Below are positions 8,830-17,618 of a stretch of 64,000 bases of DNA, one piece after another; the stretch's first letter is position 1; each line of letters starts with the position of its first letter. The notes under the pieces are model-generated. The model worked only from the letters and a program-made list of their open reading frames with translations, did no database searches and had not been told where the DNA came from. The DNA is from Alkalibacillus silvisoli. Its GTDB lineage: Bacteria > Bacillota > Bacilli > Bacillales > Alkalibacillaceae. Both the position numbers and the translations under genes were made by a program. The stretch lies in the NCBI RefSeq assembly GCF_039521975.1, contig NZ_BAAACZ010000011.1, positions 124,001 to 188,000 on the forward strand, given 5' to 3'.

Positions 8830-9048
8830 ATGATTAATGTGACAAGATTAGACGGAGAAGTGTTTGTGATCAATGCTTTATACATAGAAAAAATACAAGC
8901 ATTACCAGATACAACGGTTACTCTATCAAATGGGAAGGTATACTTTGTGAAAGAAACTGTTGAGGAAGTTATGAACTTAACAACACATTATTATAAACAA
9001 GTTGGTTTAATAGATCTCCAAGCGAAGGTAGTTGATAAAGATGAGTAG
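8830..9048 (+). CDS. swrD: SwrD/FlbD-family swarming and motor-power protein
   Basis: This 72-residue protein starts MINVTRLDGEVFVINALYIE and contains TVTLSNGKVYFVKET, the FlbD/SwrD pattern. In B. subtilis SwrD (YlzI) raises flagellar motor power and is needed for swarming. The gene keeps the conserved place between flgE and fliL. The ATG at 8830 fits the family's N-terminus, but its ribosome site is separated from it by a hairpin (8782-8820), so translation may be reduced or structure-dependent. It overlaps fliL by 8 nt. Confidence 0.93.
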   Translation: MINVTRLDGEVFVINALYIEKIQALPDTTVTLSNGKVYFVKETVEEVMNLTTHYYKQVGLIDLQAKVVDKDE

Positions 9049-9463
9049 ACCAATTAAGATCATGCTCACCACATTGATATCTCTAACGATTATAGGCATT
9101 GTTGCTATTATATTATTAATCTATGTTGATTTTAATAGTGAAGTAGACGGTGAAAGATCGATTCAAGATATGGCAGAAAACTCTTTCGTCACAGACGAAA
9201 TAACGACAGATTTAGCCGATGGAAGCTTTGTTAGAATACAGTTTCGTGTTGTAACTGATGAGAGTAACACAAGCGAAGAGCTTCAAGAAGGAGAGTTTTT
9301 CATTATCAATGATGCGATTATTCAAGAGTTAACAGTACTAGAAAGAGATGATTTTAGAAATAATCTAGATTCAGTACGTAACAAAGTCAGCTCAGCATTA
9401 AATGATCGATTAAATGACGGTGAAGTAACTGATATATTTATAACAGAAAAAACAGTCCAGTAA
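9041..9463 (+). CDS. fliL: Flagellar basal body-associated protein FliL
   Basis: FliL is a single-pass membrane protein that encircles and stabilises stators. The 140-residue protein has a short cytoplasmic N-terminus, one membrane helix at about residues 8-30, and a periplasmic domain with the FliL pattern FVTDEITTDLADGSFVRIQF. ATG 9041 is used, with GAAGG at 9024-9028 upstream; an in-frame TTG at 9032 has no better site. It overlaps the swrD stop by 8 nt. Length is normal for Bacillus FliL. Confidence 0.94.
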   Translation: MSRPIKIMLTTLISLTIIGIVAIILLIYVDFNSEVDGERSIQDMAENSFVTDEITTDLADGSFVRIQFRVVTDESNTSEELQEGEFFIINDAIIQELTVLERDDFRNNLDSVRNKVSSALNDRLNDGEVTDIFITEKTVQ

Positions 9464-9496
9464 GAATAAAGCACTCCAAGGTGGAGGTGAATTGAT

Positions 9497-10489
9497 GTGT
9501 CAGAAGATGTATTATCGCAAGGAGAAATAGATGCACTATTATCTGCTATTTCAAGTGGAGAAATGGATGCAGACGAATTGAAAGAGCAGAAGCAAGAAGA
9601 ACGTAAAGTACGTGATTACGACTTTAAGCGAGCCCTTCGTTTTTCAAAAGATCAAATAAGAGGCTTAACTAGAATACATGAAAATTTTGCGAGATTACTA
9701 ACATCATTCTTTGCAGGACAATTAAGGTCTTTTTCAGAGGTTTCAGTTGCCTCTGTAGACCAAGTTCCATATGAAGAATTTGTTCGTTCAATGCCACAAC
9801 GAACAGTACTTAACATTTTTTCAGTAGAACCGCTTGAAGGGCGAATTATGTATGAAGTGAATCCGAATATTGCTTATGCCATATTAGATCGTACACTCGG
9901 TGGAGAAGGTAAAAGTTCAAACAAGGTTGATAGTTTAACTGAAATTGAAAGCCGTATAATGTCACGGCTATTTGAAAAGGCATTTGAAAGTTTAGAAGAA
10001 GCTTGGGGTTCATTAGTTGAGATTGACCTTACGTTAGAAGAATTTGAAGTTAACCCACAATTTATTCAAATGGTATCTCCTAACGAAACGGTAGTCATTG
10101 TGTCATTGAACGCACAAATTGGTGAGACGTCAGGTATGATGAATATTTGTATACCACATATGGTATTGGAGCCAATTATATCAAAGCTCTCTGTCCATTA
10201 CTGGATGCAAAAAGAAAAAACGAAAAGCAGTCCAGAAGATGCCGAGCACTTATCTAAAAGCCTAAATAACGTTGATGTAGAAGCGAAAGTTCTCTTAGGT
10301 GAATCAGGTGTTTCAATTGAAGAATTTTTAAAGTTAAACCAAGAAGATGTTATTATGCTTAACCAGTCCATTGAAGAACCTTTAGTCATGCATATTAATA
10401 ATGAACCGAAATTCTATGTGCAGCCTGGTAAACAAAAGCGCCATATGGCTGTACAAATCTTAGGAGAAACGAGGGGTGAAGAAGAATGA
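9497..10489 (+). CDS. fliM: Flagellar motor switch protein FliM
   Basis: FliM is the C-ring subunit that binds CheY-P and sets the rotation direction. The N-terminal CheY-P binding peptide is LSQGEIDALLSAI. A CheC-like middle domain follows, then a C-terminal SpoA/FliN-like domain (ILGETRGEEE at the end). The 330 residues match B. subtilis FliM. The start is GTG 9497, after GGAGGTGA at 9483-9490. It ends in an ATGA overlap with fliY. Confidence 0.97.
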   Translation: MSEDVLSQGEIDALLSAISSGEMDADELKEQKQEERKVRDYDFKRALRFSKDQIRGLTRIHENFARLLTSFFAGQLRSFSEVSVASVDQVPYEEFVRSMPQRTVLNIFSVEPLEGRIMYEVNPNIAYAILDRTLGGEGKSSNKVDSLTEIESRIMSRLFEKAFESLEEAWGSLVEIDLTLEEFEVNPQFIQMVSPNETVVIVSLNAQIGETSGMMNICIPHMVLEPIISKLSVHYWMQKEKTKSSPEDAEHLSKSLNNVDVEAKVLLGESGVSIEEFLKLNQEDVIMLNQSIEEPLVMHINNEPKFYVQPGKQKRHMAVQILGETRGEEE

Positions 10490-11646
10490 GTAACAATGGT
10501 GATATGCTTTCGCAAGAAGAAATTGATGCGTTATTGAATGGTGCAGGAGGCAATGAGACAACTGAAGATGAGCAAAACGTAGAATTAAATGATATCTTAA
10601 GCGATATTGAAGTTGATGCGATCGGAGAGATTGGAAATATCTCATTTGGTAGTTCAGCTACAGCTCTATCTTCTTTGTTAAATCAAAAAGTAGAAATTAC
10701 TACACCCACTGTATCAACGATTGATAGCAGTACGTTGAGTGAAACATTTCCAACACCACATGTAGCTGTCAAAGTTGATTATACAGATGGATTTATAGGG
10801 ACTAACTTATTTGTGATTAAAAACAAGGATGCGGCTATTATTGCTGACTTAATGTTAGGCGGTGATGGGTTATCACCTTCTTTAGAATTAGGAGAGATTC
10901 AATTAAGCGCTGTACAAGAAGCGATGAACCAAATGATGGGATCAGCTGCTACTAGTATGTCCTCGGTATTTGAAAAACGTGTTGATATAACACCACCAGA
11001 TACAACCATATTAGATGTTGAATCGGGTGAAGGTGTCGATTATATACCAAATGAAGACACATTCGTGAGAGTGTCATTTCAACTTAAAGTCGGCGAATTA
11101 ATTGATTCTAAGATTATGCAATTGTTACCAGTTAATTTTGCCAAAGAATTTGTTGATGGCTTATTAAATGTAGATGAGCATGAACAAAGCACAAAGGAAC
11201 CAGAAGCTCAAGAACAACCTTCAGAGGTAGAACAACAAAACAATGCTCAAACAGAAGGACCGACTCAAACAACCAATCCACAACAGTTGGGTGGAAAGTC
11301 TTTTCAACAACAGGCAGATGATTATAGTGTTGAAAAAGCTGAGTTTGAAGACTTTGGAAAACCACCAAAGCTAGAAGCTGAAGAGAAAAGAAATCTTAAT
11401 CTATTAATGGATATACCATTAAATGTGTCTGTAGAATTAGGTCGGTCAAGTAAAAGTATTAGAGAAATATTGGAATTAAGCACAGGTTCAATCGTTGAGC
11501 TTGATAAGTTAGCCGGAGAGCCAGTTGATATTTTAGTTAATAATAAACTCATAGCCAAAGGTGAAGTTGTCGTTATTGATGAAAACTTTGGTGTTAGAGT
11601 GTCAGACATTTTAAGTCAATCAGAAAGAATCCAAAAATTAAGGTAA
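10486..11646 (+). CDS. fliY: Flagellar switch protein and CheY-P phosphatase FliY
   Basis: FliY replaces FliN in Gram-positive bacteria: it is part of the C-ring and dephosphorylates CheY-P. It begins with the CheY-binding peptide LSQEEIDALLNG. Two CheC-type phosphatase motifs are visible: EIGNISFGSSATALSSLL and EAMNQMMGSAATSMSSVF, both with the expected Glu/Asn pairs. A Gln/Glu-rich linker leads to a FliN/SpoA domain (LLMDIPLNVSVELG) at the C-terminus. The 386 residues and both active sites look complete, so phosphatase activity is expected. Confidence 0.97.
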   Translation: MSNNGDMLSQEEIDALLNGAGGNETTEDEQNVELNDILSDIEVDAIGEIGNISFGSSATALSSLLNQKVEITTPTVSTIDSSTLSETFPTPHVAVKVDYTDGFIGTNLFVIKNKDAAIIADLMLGGDGLSPSLELGEIQLSAVQEAMNQMMGSAATSMSSVFEKRVDITPPDTTILDVESGEGVDYIPNEDTFVRVSFQLKVGELIDSKIMQLLPVNFAKEFVDGLLNVDEHEQSTKEPEAQEQPSEVEQQNNAQTEGPTQTTNPQQLGGKSFQQQADDYSVEKAEFEDFGKPPKLEAEEKRNLNLLMDIPLNVSVELGRSSKSIREILELSTGSIVELDKLAGEPVDILVNNKLIAKGEVVVIDENFGVRVSDILSQSERIQKLR

Positions 11647-11663
11647 TGTAGGGGGACTTTGCG

Positions 11664-12026
11664 ATGGGACAGAAAATTTTAATTGTAGATGATGCAGCGT
11701 TTATGAGAATGATGATTAAGGATATTTTAGAGAAAAATGGTTATGAGGTTGTTGGTGAAGCAGAAAATGGACAAGAAGCCGTTGAGCAATATAATGAGTT
11801 AAAGCCAGATTTAGTAACATTAGATATCACGATGCCTGAAAAAGATGGAATTGAAGCATTAAAAGAAATTATTAGCCATAATGGTGAAGCTAAAGTCGTG
11901 ATGTGTTCTGCAATGGGGCAACAAGCGATGGTTATTGATGCCATCCAAGCAGGCGCTAAAGATTTCATTGTAAAACCATTTCAAGCAGATCGTGTGTTAG
12001 AAGCAATTGGGAAAGCTTTAAGTTAA
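11664..12026 (+). CDS. cheY: Chemotaxis response regulator CheY
   Basis: CheY carries the signal from the CheA kinase to FliM and FliY at the motor. The 120-residue single receiver domain has the acidic pair Asp9/Asp10, phospho-acceptor Asp54 in VTLDITMP, Ser82 in the usual Thr/Ser position and Lys104 in FIVKPF. A ribosome site (GGGGGA) precedes ATG 11664. It sits between fliY and fliO as in B. subtilis, so motor and signal genes share one transcript. Confidence 0.98.
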   Translation: MGQKILIVDDAAFMRMMIKDILEKNGYEVVGEAENGQEAVEQYNELKPDLVTLDITMPEKDGIEALKEIISHNGEAKVVMCSAMGQQAMVIDAIQAGAKDFIVKPFQADRVLEAIGKALS

Positions 12027-12046
12027 ATATTTAAGGGTAGATCGAC

Positions 12047-12739
12047 ATGAAACTTAAAAAAACGTTAGTAACTGTTTTACTATTAATCATATCTTTGTAT
12101 TATTTTTCAATCGATACCATCGCAGAAGATGATTGTGATGGAAGTGTATCTGATTGTTTACAAATTGATGCTAGTGACTCTGAAGAAGAAGCACCTCATC
12201 AAGAGAGTGAACTAGAAACAGAAGAGCAGCCTGCTTTTAATACTGATGATGAGAATGAAGAACAGATTGGTCAATCAAATCGCTCACTGTTTCTAGATTT
12301 TTTAAGGATGATTGCAGCATTAGTACTCGTATTAGCTTTAATTTTTGTAGTACTTAAATTCGTCCAAAAGAGAACGAGAATCTATCAGCAAACACAATCG
12401 TTAGAAAATGTAGGTGGAGTAGCTTTAGGTAATAATAAGTCGGCACAAATTGTAAGAGTAGGTAACGAATACTTCTTACTCGGTGTTGGTGAAGATGTAC
12501 AAATGCTATCTAAAATTGAAGATTCTGAAACAATTGAGCAGCTTTCTGAAGCGAATGAAACGAATTCAGAAGGAGCTAGCTTTCAATCATTACTGCAAAA
12601 TTTTCAAAATAAAAACCGTAATCCTTATCAAGAACAAGAAACAAAAAACCAGTTTAAAACAGAGCTGGAGACGATGAAAAACTCAAGGCAACGAATGATG
12701 AAACGCTATCAACATAAGGGTGACTCGAACGATGAATGA
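12047..12739 (+). CDS. fliO: Flagellar export assembly protein FliO (FliZ)
   Basis: FliO helps assemble the FliP ring of the export gate. The 230-residue protein has an N-terminal signal-like hydrophobic segment (about residues 5-25), an acidic extracellular stretch with two Cys (Cys29 and Cys36 or close by), a membrane helix near residues 83-108, and a cytoplasmic domain with SLENVGGVALGNNKSAQIV. The layout matches Bacillus FliO/FliZ. It overlaps the fliP start by 8 nt. The sequence is poorly conserved, so the call leans on topology and position. Confidence 0.9.
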   Translation: MKLKKTLVTVLLLIISLYYFSIDTIAEDDCDGSVSDCLQIDASDSEEEAPHQESELETEEQPAFNTDDENEEQIGQSNRSLFLDFLRMIAALVLVLALIFVVLKFVQKRTRIYQQTQSLENVGGVALGNNKSAQIVRVGNEYFLLGVGEDVQMLSKIEDSETIEQLSEANETNSEGASFQSLLQNFQNKNRNPYQEQETKNQFKTELETMKNSRQRMMKRYQHKGDSNDE

Positions 12740-13400
12740 ATTTGTAAATATTTTTTCAGATAATGACCCCGGAGCAATTTCAACAGCAGTTCAGTTACTC
12801 CTTCTATTAACTGTTCTAGCTCTTGCTCCGAGTATATTAATTTTAATGACGTGCTTCACTCGAATTGTGATTGTTTTATCATTTGTTCGTACATCGTTAG
12901 CAACTCAACAAATGCCACCTAACCAAGTGTTAATTGGTTTAGCATTATTCTTAACTTTTTTTATAATGGCTCCTACTTTTTATGAAGTAAATGACCAAGC
13001 TTTACAGCCATTGTTTAATGAAGAAATCACCTTAGAAGAAGCTTATGATGAGGCGAGTATTCCGTTTAAAGAGTTTATGGCGCAACATACTAGGCAGCAA
13101 GATTTGGCGTTATTCTTAGACTATTCTGGAGCTGAAAGGCCAGAGTCAATTGAGGATATACCTTTAACTGCCTTAGTGCCTGCTTTTGCAATTAGTGAAT
13201 TAAAGACAGCGTTTCAAATGGGTTTTATGATCTTTATCCCGTTTTTAGTTATTGATATGGCTGTTGCCAGTGTATTAATGTCAATGGGGATGATGATGCT
13301 CCCACCAGTAATGATTTCATTACCATTTAAAGTATTACTTTTTGTCATAGTAGATGGTTGGTATTTAATCACCCATTCGATTTTAGAAAGTTATATATAG
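12732..13400 (+). CDS. fliP: Flagellar export gate protein FliP
   Basis: FliP forms the pentameric core of the export gate with FliQ and FliR. The 222-residue protein shows the family signatures ILMTCFTRIVIVLSFVRTSL and PFLVIDMAVASVLMSMGMMM, with about four membrane helices. The start ATG 12732 has AAGGGTG at 12716-12722. An in-frame GTG at 12720 falls within that site and is rejected. Like the B. subtilis protein, it lacks a long cleaved signal peptide. fliQ follows after 21 nt. Confidence 0.97.
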   Translation: MNEFVNIFSDNDPGAISTAVQLLLLLTVLALAPSILILMTCFTRIVIVLSFVRTSLATQQMPPNQVLIGLALFLTFFIMAPTFYEVNDQALQPLFNEEITLEEAYDEASIPFKEFMAQHTRQQDLALFLDYSGAERPESIEDIPLTALVPAFAISELKTAFQMGFMIFIPFLVIDMAVASVLMSMGMMMLPPVMISLPFKVLLFVIVDGWYLITHSILESYI

Positions 13401-13421
13401 CGATAGGAAGAAGGAATTAGG

Positions 13422-13691
13422 ATGACTCCAGATATGGTTGTGGCATTAGCTGAGCGCGGTGTTTACACAATATTGATTGTTGTTGGTCCACTACTTTTAA
13501 TTGCATTGTTCGTTGGACTTACAGTAGCAATCTTCCAAGCAACAACACAAATTCAAGAACAAACGTTAGCATTCATTCCTAAAATTGTAGCTGTATTTGT
13601 AGGAATTGTAATATTAGGTCCGTGGATGCTGCAACGAATGATTGAATTTACAGTAAGTATCTTTAATAATATTTCACAAGTAGTTGGTTAA
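13422..13691 (+). CDS. fliQ: Flagellar export gate protein FliQ
   Basis: FliQ is the small two-helix subunit that wraps the FliP-FliR core of the export gate. The 89 residues contain GPLLLIALFVGLTVAIFQA and the motif TQIQEQTLAFIPKI, both hallmarks of the FliQ/SctS family. A ribosome site (GGAAGAAGGAA) lies upstream of ATG 13422. The stop is 1 nt from the fliR ATG, so fliR is probably translated by coupling. Confidence 0.97.
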   Translation: MTPDMVVALAERGVYTILIVVGPLLLIALFVGLTVAIFQATTQIQEQTLAFIPKIVAVFVGIVILGPWMLQRMIEFTVSIFNNISQVVG

Positions 13692-13692
13692 A

Positions 13693-14472
13693 ATGCTAGA
13701 AATTATCGATTTCACAAGACTACCAGCATTTTTTCTTATTCTAGCAAGGCTCGGGGGATTTTTCTTTTTAGCGCCATTATTTTCATATCATACAATCCCT
13801 ATGATGCATCGAATAGGACTTGTGGTGGTGTTAGCTTGGATCATGTACTTATCGCTTGATGTACCTGCAATGCTTTTTGACGGTCAATACGTTCTTCTGT
13901 TGTTAAAAGAAGTGACAATTGGCATCCTACTCGCATTAGTTGCTTATATAATTTTAGCGGGTGTACAAATCGCTGGTGGTTTTATTGATTTCCAAATGGG
14001 ATTTGCAATTGCAAACGTTGTTGACCCACAAACTGGAGTCCAAAGCCCGATTATTGGTCAATACTATTATATTTTTGCTTTATTATTATTAGTTGCTACT
14101 AATGCACACCACCTTTTAATAGATGGTATTTTTTACAGTTATCAATTTATTGGTTTTCAAGAAATGATTCCAATTCATAGTGAATCATTTGTTCAGTTCA
14201 TTATTGTTACGATGTCAGGGATGTTTTTACTAGCATTTCAAATAGCAATCCCGATCGTTGGTACTTTGTTTTTAGTTGATGTTGCATTAGGTATGATTGC
14301 TAGAACTGTTCCACAAATGAATGTGTTTGTAGTTGGTCTACCTTTAAAAATACTGACAAGCTTTATTGTTATATTTATATCATTTAGCTTTTTTGGTTTA
14401 TTAGTAAGTGGTTTATTTGAATATATGTTCCAAACGATGCGTCAGCTGTTGGAAGTCTTGGGAGGGGCGTAA
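13693..14472 (+). CDS. fliR: Flagellar export gate protein FliR
   Basis: FliR completes the FliPQR gate. The protein is about 259 residues with six membrane helices. Family features are ARLGGFFFLAPLFS near the N-terminus, GGFIDFQMGFAIANVVDPQ in the middle and GMIARTVPQMNVFVVGLPLK near the C-terminus. ATG 13693 lies directly after the fliQ stop with no good ribosome site, which implies re-initiation by ribosomes finishing fliQ. A TTG at 13684 is the only close alternative. The stop is 1 nt before the flhB ATG. Confidence 0.96.
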   Translation: MLEIIDFTRLPAFFLILARLGGFFFLAPLFSYHTIPMMHRIGLVVVLAWIMYLSLDVPAMLFDGQYVLLLLKEVTIGILLALVAYIILAGVQIAGGFIDFQMGFAIANVVDPQTGVQSPIIGQYYYIFALLLLVATNAHHLLIDGIFYSYQFIGFQEMIPIHSESFVQFIIVTMSGMFLLAFQIAIPIVGTLFLVDVALGMIARTVPQMNVFVVGLPLKILTSFIVIFISFSFFGLLVSGLFEYMFQTMRQLLEVLGGA

Positions 14473-14473
14473 T

Positions 14474-15559
14474 ATGAAACTATTACGCTTAGATTTACAA
14501 TATTTTAATCAAGAAAAAACAGAAAAGGCTACATCGAAGAAGAAACAAGATACAAGGAAGAAAGGTCAAGTTGCTAAAAGTCAAGATGTGAATACGTCGA
14601 TCTTACTTTTTTGTGTGTTTGTTTTTCTATTAGTCTTCGGTTCTTTTATGGGAGAAACCTTAACTGGTATTTATACTCATAGTTTCACAGAATTTATTCA
14701 TTGGGAAGTAACGCCTTCAAATGTGGAACAGGTCTTTTTTCAATCGACGGTAGAAGGCGTTAAAGTTGTTTTACCTGTTATGATTATTGCTATCATCGGA
14801 GCTTTAATTGCTAACTATATGCAAATTGGCTTCCTATTTACAGGTGAACCACTTAAATTTGATTTAAAAAAGATAGATCCTTTAAAAGGCTTGAAACGTA
14901 TCTTCTCAGCAAGAGCTTTAGTTGAATTTTTAAAGTCATTATTAAAGATTTCATCCGTAGGGTCTGTATGTTTTACAATTATTTGGATGAATAAAGATGA
15001 TCTAATGATGTTGTCTCAAAAGTCGATCAATGAATCGATCGCGTTCTTTGGACAATTAACGATTATTATTGGCATTGCAGCTGCTATCATGTTAATGATC
15101 ATAGCTATTATTGATTATTTATACCAGCGTTATGATCATGAAAAAAATATCAAAATGTCTAAACAAGATGTTAAAGATGAGCACAAAAACATTGAAGGTG
15201 ACCCTCTAATCAAATCACGCATGAAAGAGCGGCAAAGGCAAATGGCTCAGCAACGAATGATGAGTGAAGTGCCTTCTGCAGATGTCGTGATAACAAACCC
15301 AACGCACTACTCAATTGCATTAAGGTATGATGAAGACCAGAGAGACGCACCATACGTTGTTGCTAAAGGTGTCGATTATGTTGCGTTAAAAATTAGAGAA
15401 GTAGCAAAAGCCAATGATGTTGTTCGTGTAGAGAATCGCACTTTAGCAAGAGGTCTTTATAATTCAGTTGAAATTGGAGAAACAATTCCAGAAGATTTTT
15501 TCCAGCAAGTTGCTGAAGTATTAGCTTATGTATACAAACTAGAGAAAAAAGTTAAGTAG
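14474..15559 (+). CDS. flhB: Flagellar export switch protein FlhB
   Basis: FlhB controls the export switch from hook to filament subunits. The 361-residue protein opens with MKLLRLDLQYFNQEKTEKAT, has four membrane helices and carries the self-cleavage motif NPTH at residues 275-278 (cleavage expected between Asn275 and Pro276). I used ATG 14474 (GGGAGGGG upstream); a longer frame from 14408 would lie inside fliR. A TM-free basic linker precedes the cytoplasmic domain, as usual. FliK (5677-6960) is its functional partner. Confidence 0.97.
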   Translation: MKLLRLDLQYFNQEKTEKATSKKKQDTRKKGQVAKSQDVNTSILLFCVFVFLLVFGSFMGETLTGIYTHSFTEFIHWEVTPSNVEQVFFQSTVEGVKVVLPVMIIAIIGALIANYMQIGFLFTGEPLKFDLKKIDPLKGLKRIFSARALVEFLKSLLKISSVGSVCFTIIWMNKDDLMMLSQKSINESIAFFGQLTIIIGIAAAIMLMIIAIIDYLYQRYDHEKNIKMSKQDVKDEHKNIEGDPLIKSRMKERQRQMAQQRMMSEVPSADVVITNPTHYSIALRYDEDQRDAPYVVAKGVDYVALKIREVAKANDVVRVENRTLARGLYNSVEIGETIPEDFFQQVAEVLAYVYKLEKKVK

Positions 15560-15581
15560 TAATGGAGAGAGGATTTTTAGC

Positions 15582-17618
15582 ATGTCAGCAAGAGATTTGT
15601 CGGTATTATTAGGTGTAATATTAATCATCATTATGTTAGTCATCCCTTTACCTGGATGGCTGTTAAGCATATTAATTTTAACAAACATCTCTTTAGCATT
15701 AATCGTTATTCTTGTCACCATGAATACGCAAGAAGCTTTAGATTTTGCGATCTTCCCTTCATTACTCTTGTTATTAACATTATTTCGTTTAGGGTTAAAC
15801 GTATCAACGACGCGTTCAATCTTATCAGAAGCTGACGCTGGTAATGTTGTCGATACGTTTGGAGATTTTGTAACTGGTGGTAATCCGTTTGTCGGTTTTG
15901 TCGTCTTTTTGATTCTAGTTATTATACAATTTATCGTTATAACAAAAGGTGCAGAACGTGTATCGGAAGTTTCCGCTCGTTTTACTTTGGATGCTATGCC
16001 GGGTAAACAAATGAGTATTGATGCTGATTTAAATGCTGGTATGATTACAGAACAACAAGCAAAAGATCGACGCGAAAAAATTGAGAACGAAGCTGATTTC
16101 TATGGAGCCATGGATGGTGCTAGTAAATTCGTTAAAGGTGACGCTATTGCAGGTATTGTGATTGTGTTAGTAAACATCATTTTTGGTTTTATTATCGGGA
16201 TGACTCAGTTTGGGTTAACGGCTGGTGAAACAGTCGATGTCTTCTTACGACTGACAGTAGGTGATGGATTAGTTTCACAAATACCAGCCATATTAATCGC
16301 AACAGCTACTGGAATTATCGTTACCCGTGTTGCAGCAGAAGGTAACTTATCACATGATGTAACTGGCCAACTGTTCCGTTATCCAAAACTATTGTACGTA
16401 GCAGCTGGTACCATCTTTTTATTAGGGTTTACTCCTATTCACTTTATGTTAACAACTTTAATAGCTGCTATCTTAGGTGTAGGTGGATTTTATTTAGACC
16501 GAGCCCAAGAAAAACAACAAGCTCAAGAAGAAGAGTCTTCTTTAGAGGAAACAGAACAACAAGAAGTTCAGACACCTGATAATGTAGTAGATCTATTAAA
16601 CATGGACCCAATCGAGTTTGAGTTTGGTTATGCTTTGATACCTATTGCAGATGCAAATCAGGGTGGTGACTTACTCGACCGAGTAGTCATGATTAGAAGG
16701 CAATTAGCTTTAGAACTTGGTGTTGTTATACCTGTAGTAAGAATTAGAGATAATATACAGCTAAATCCAAATGAATATCAACTGAAAATTAAAGGTAATG
16801 AAGTGGCTAAAGGTGAATTGTACTTAAATCACTATTTAGCAATGAGCCCAGGAATGGAAGATGAAACAATTGAAGGGATTGATACGGTAGAACCAGCATT
16901 TGGTTTACCTGCTAAATGGATCACCGAAGATATGAAAGATGAAGCAGAGTTATCTGGTTATACAGTAGTCGACCCGCCATCAGTGGTTTCAACCCATATT
17001 ACAGAAATCATTAAAAAATATGCAAATCAATTATTAGGAAGAGAAGAAACACAACAATTAATTGATCATTTAAAGCAAAGTTATCCAACACTTGTAGAAG
17101 AAGTAACACCAGAGCATTTATCTGTTGGAGAAATTCAAAAAGTGTTAGCTAAACTATTAGAAGAGCAAGTTTCGGTTCGAAATCTGCCTATTATTTTTGA
17201 AACTTTAGCTGATTACGGGAAGATGACGAATGACACAGATTTACTCGCTGAATATTGTAGACAATCATTATCAGTACAAATTACGAAAATGTATGCATCA
17301 CCAGATTATAAAATGAAAGTCATTACTTTATCACCGCAAGTGGAGAAACAAATCGCAGAGCATATACAACAGACAGAGCACGGGAACTTTTTATCAATGG
17401 ACCCAGAAACACAACAAAAAGTTATCGAGTCGATCCATAATCAAGCAAGCCAGGCATTTATGGATGATGCCTCACCTGTTTTATTATGTTCGCCAGCAAT
17501 TAGAAGGTATGTGAAACAAATGATTGGGCGTTATTTAACGGACGTTGTCGTGTTATCTTATAACGAACTAGAACCTGACCTTGAAGTAGAAAGCGCTGGG
17601 GTGGTGAATATCGCATGA
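15582..17618 (+). CDS. flhA: Flagellar export gate protein FlhA
   Basis: FlhA forms the nonameric ring that docks export chaperones and uses the proton gradient. The 678-residue protein has about eight membrane helices in residues 1-310. The FHIPEP-family cytoplasmic signature lies between them (AERVSEVSARFTLDAMPGKQ). The large cytoplasmic domain is at about 330-678. An acidic Gln/Glu linker (residues 310-330) separates the two. It ends in an ATGA overlap with flhF, so the placement of export gate and flagellar-number genes is coupled. Confidence 0.98.
   Translation: MSARDLSVLLGVILIIIMLVIPLPGWLLSILILTNISLALIVILVTMNTQEALDFAIFPSLLLLLTLFRLGLNVSTTRSILSEADAGNVVDTFGDFVTGGNPFVGFVVFLILVIIQFIVITKGAERVSEVSARFTLDAMPGKQMSIDADLNAGMITEQQAKDRREKIENEADFYGAMDGASKFVKGDAIAGIVIVLVNIIFGFIIGMTQFGLTAGETVDVFLRLTVGDGLVSQIPAILIATATGIIVTRVAAEGNLSHDVTGQLFRYPKLLYVAAGTIFLLGFTPIHFMLTTLIAAILGVGGFYLDRAQEKQQAQEEESSLEETEQQEVQTPDNVVDLLNMDPIEFEFGYALIPIADANQGGDLLDRVVMIRRQLALELGVVIPVVRIRDNIQLNPNEYQLKIKGNEVAKGELYLNHYLAMSPGMEDETIEGIDTVEPAFGLPAKWITEDMKDEAELSGYTVVDPPSVVSTHITEIIKKYANQLLGREETQQLIDHLKQSYPTLVEEVTPEHLSVGEIQKVLAKLLEEQVSVRNLPIIFETLADYGKMTNDTDLLAEYCRQSLSVQITKMYASPDYKMKVITLSPQVEKQIAEHIQQTEHGNFLSMDPETQQKVIESIHNQASQAFMDDASPVLLCSPAIRRYVKQMIGRYLTDVVVLSYNELEPDLEVESAGVVNIA

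Noticed and set aside
12483..12677. A second plus-strand frame inside fliO
   Set aside because: It is out of frame with fliO, Lys-rich, and has no ribosome site.
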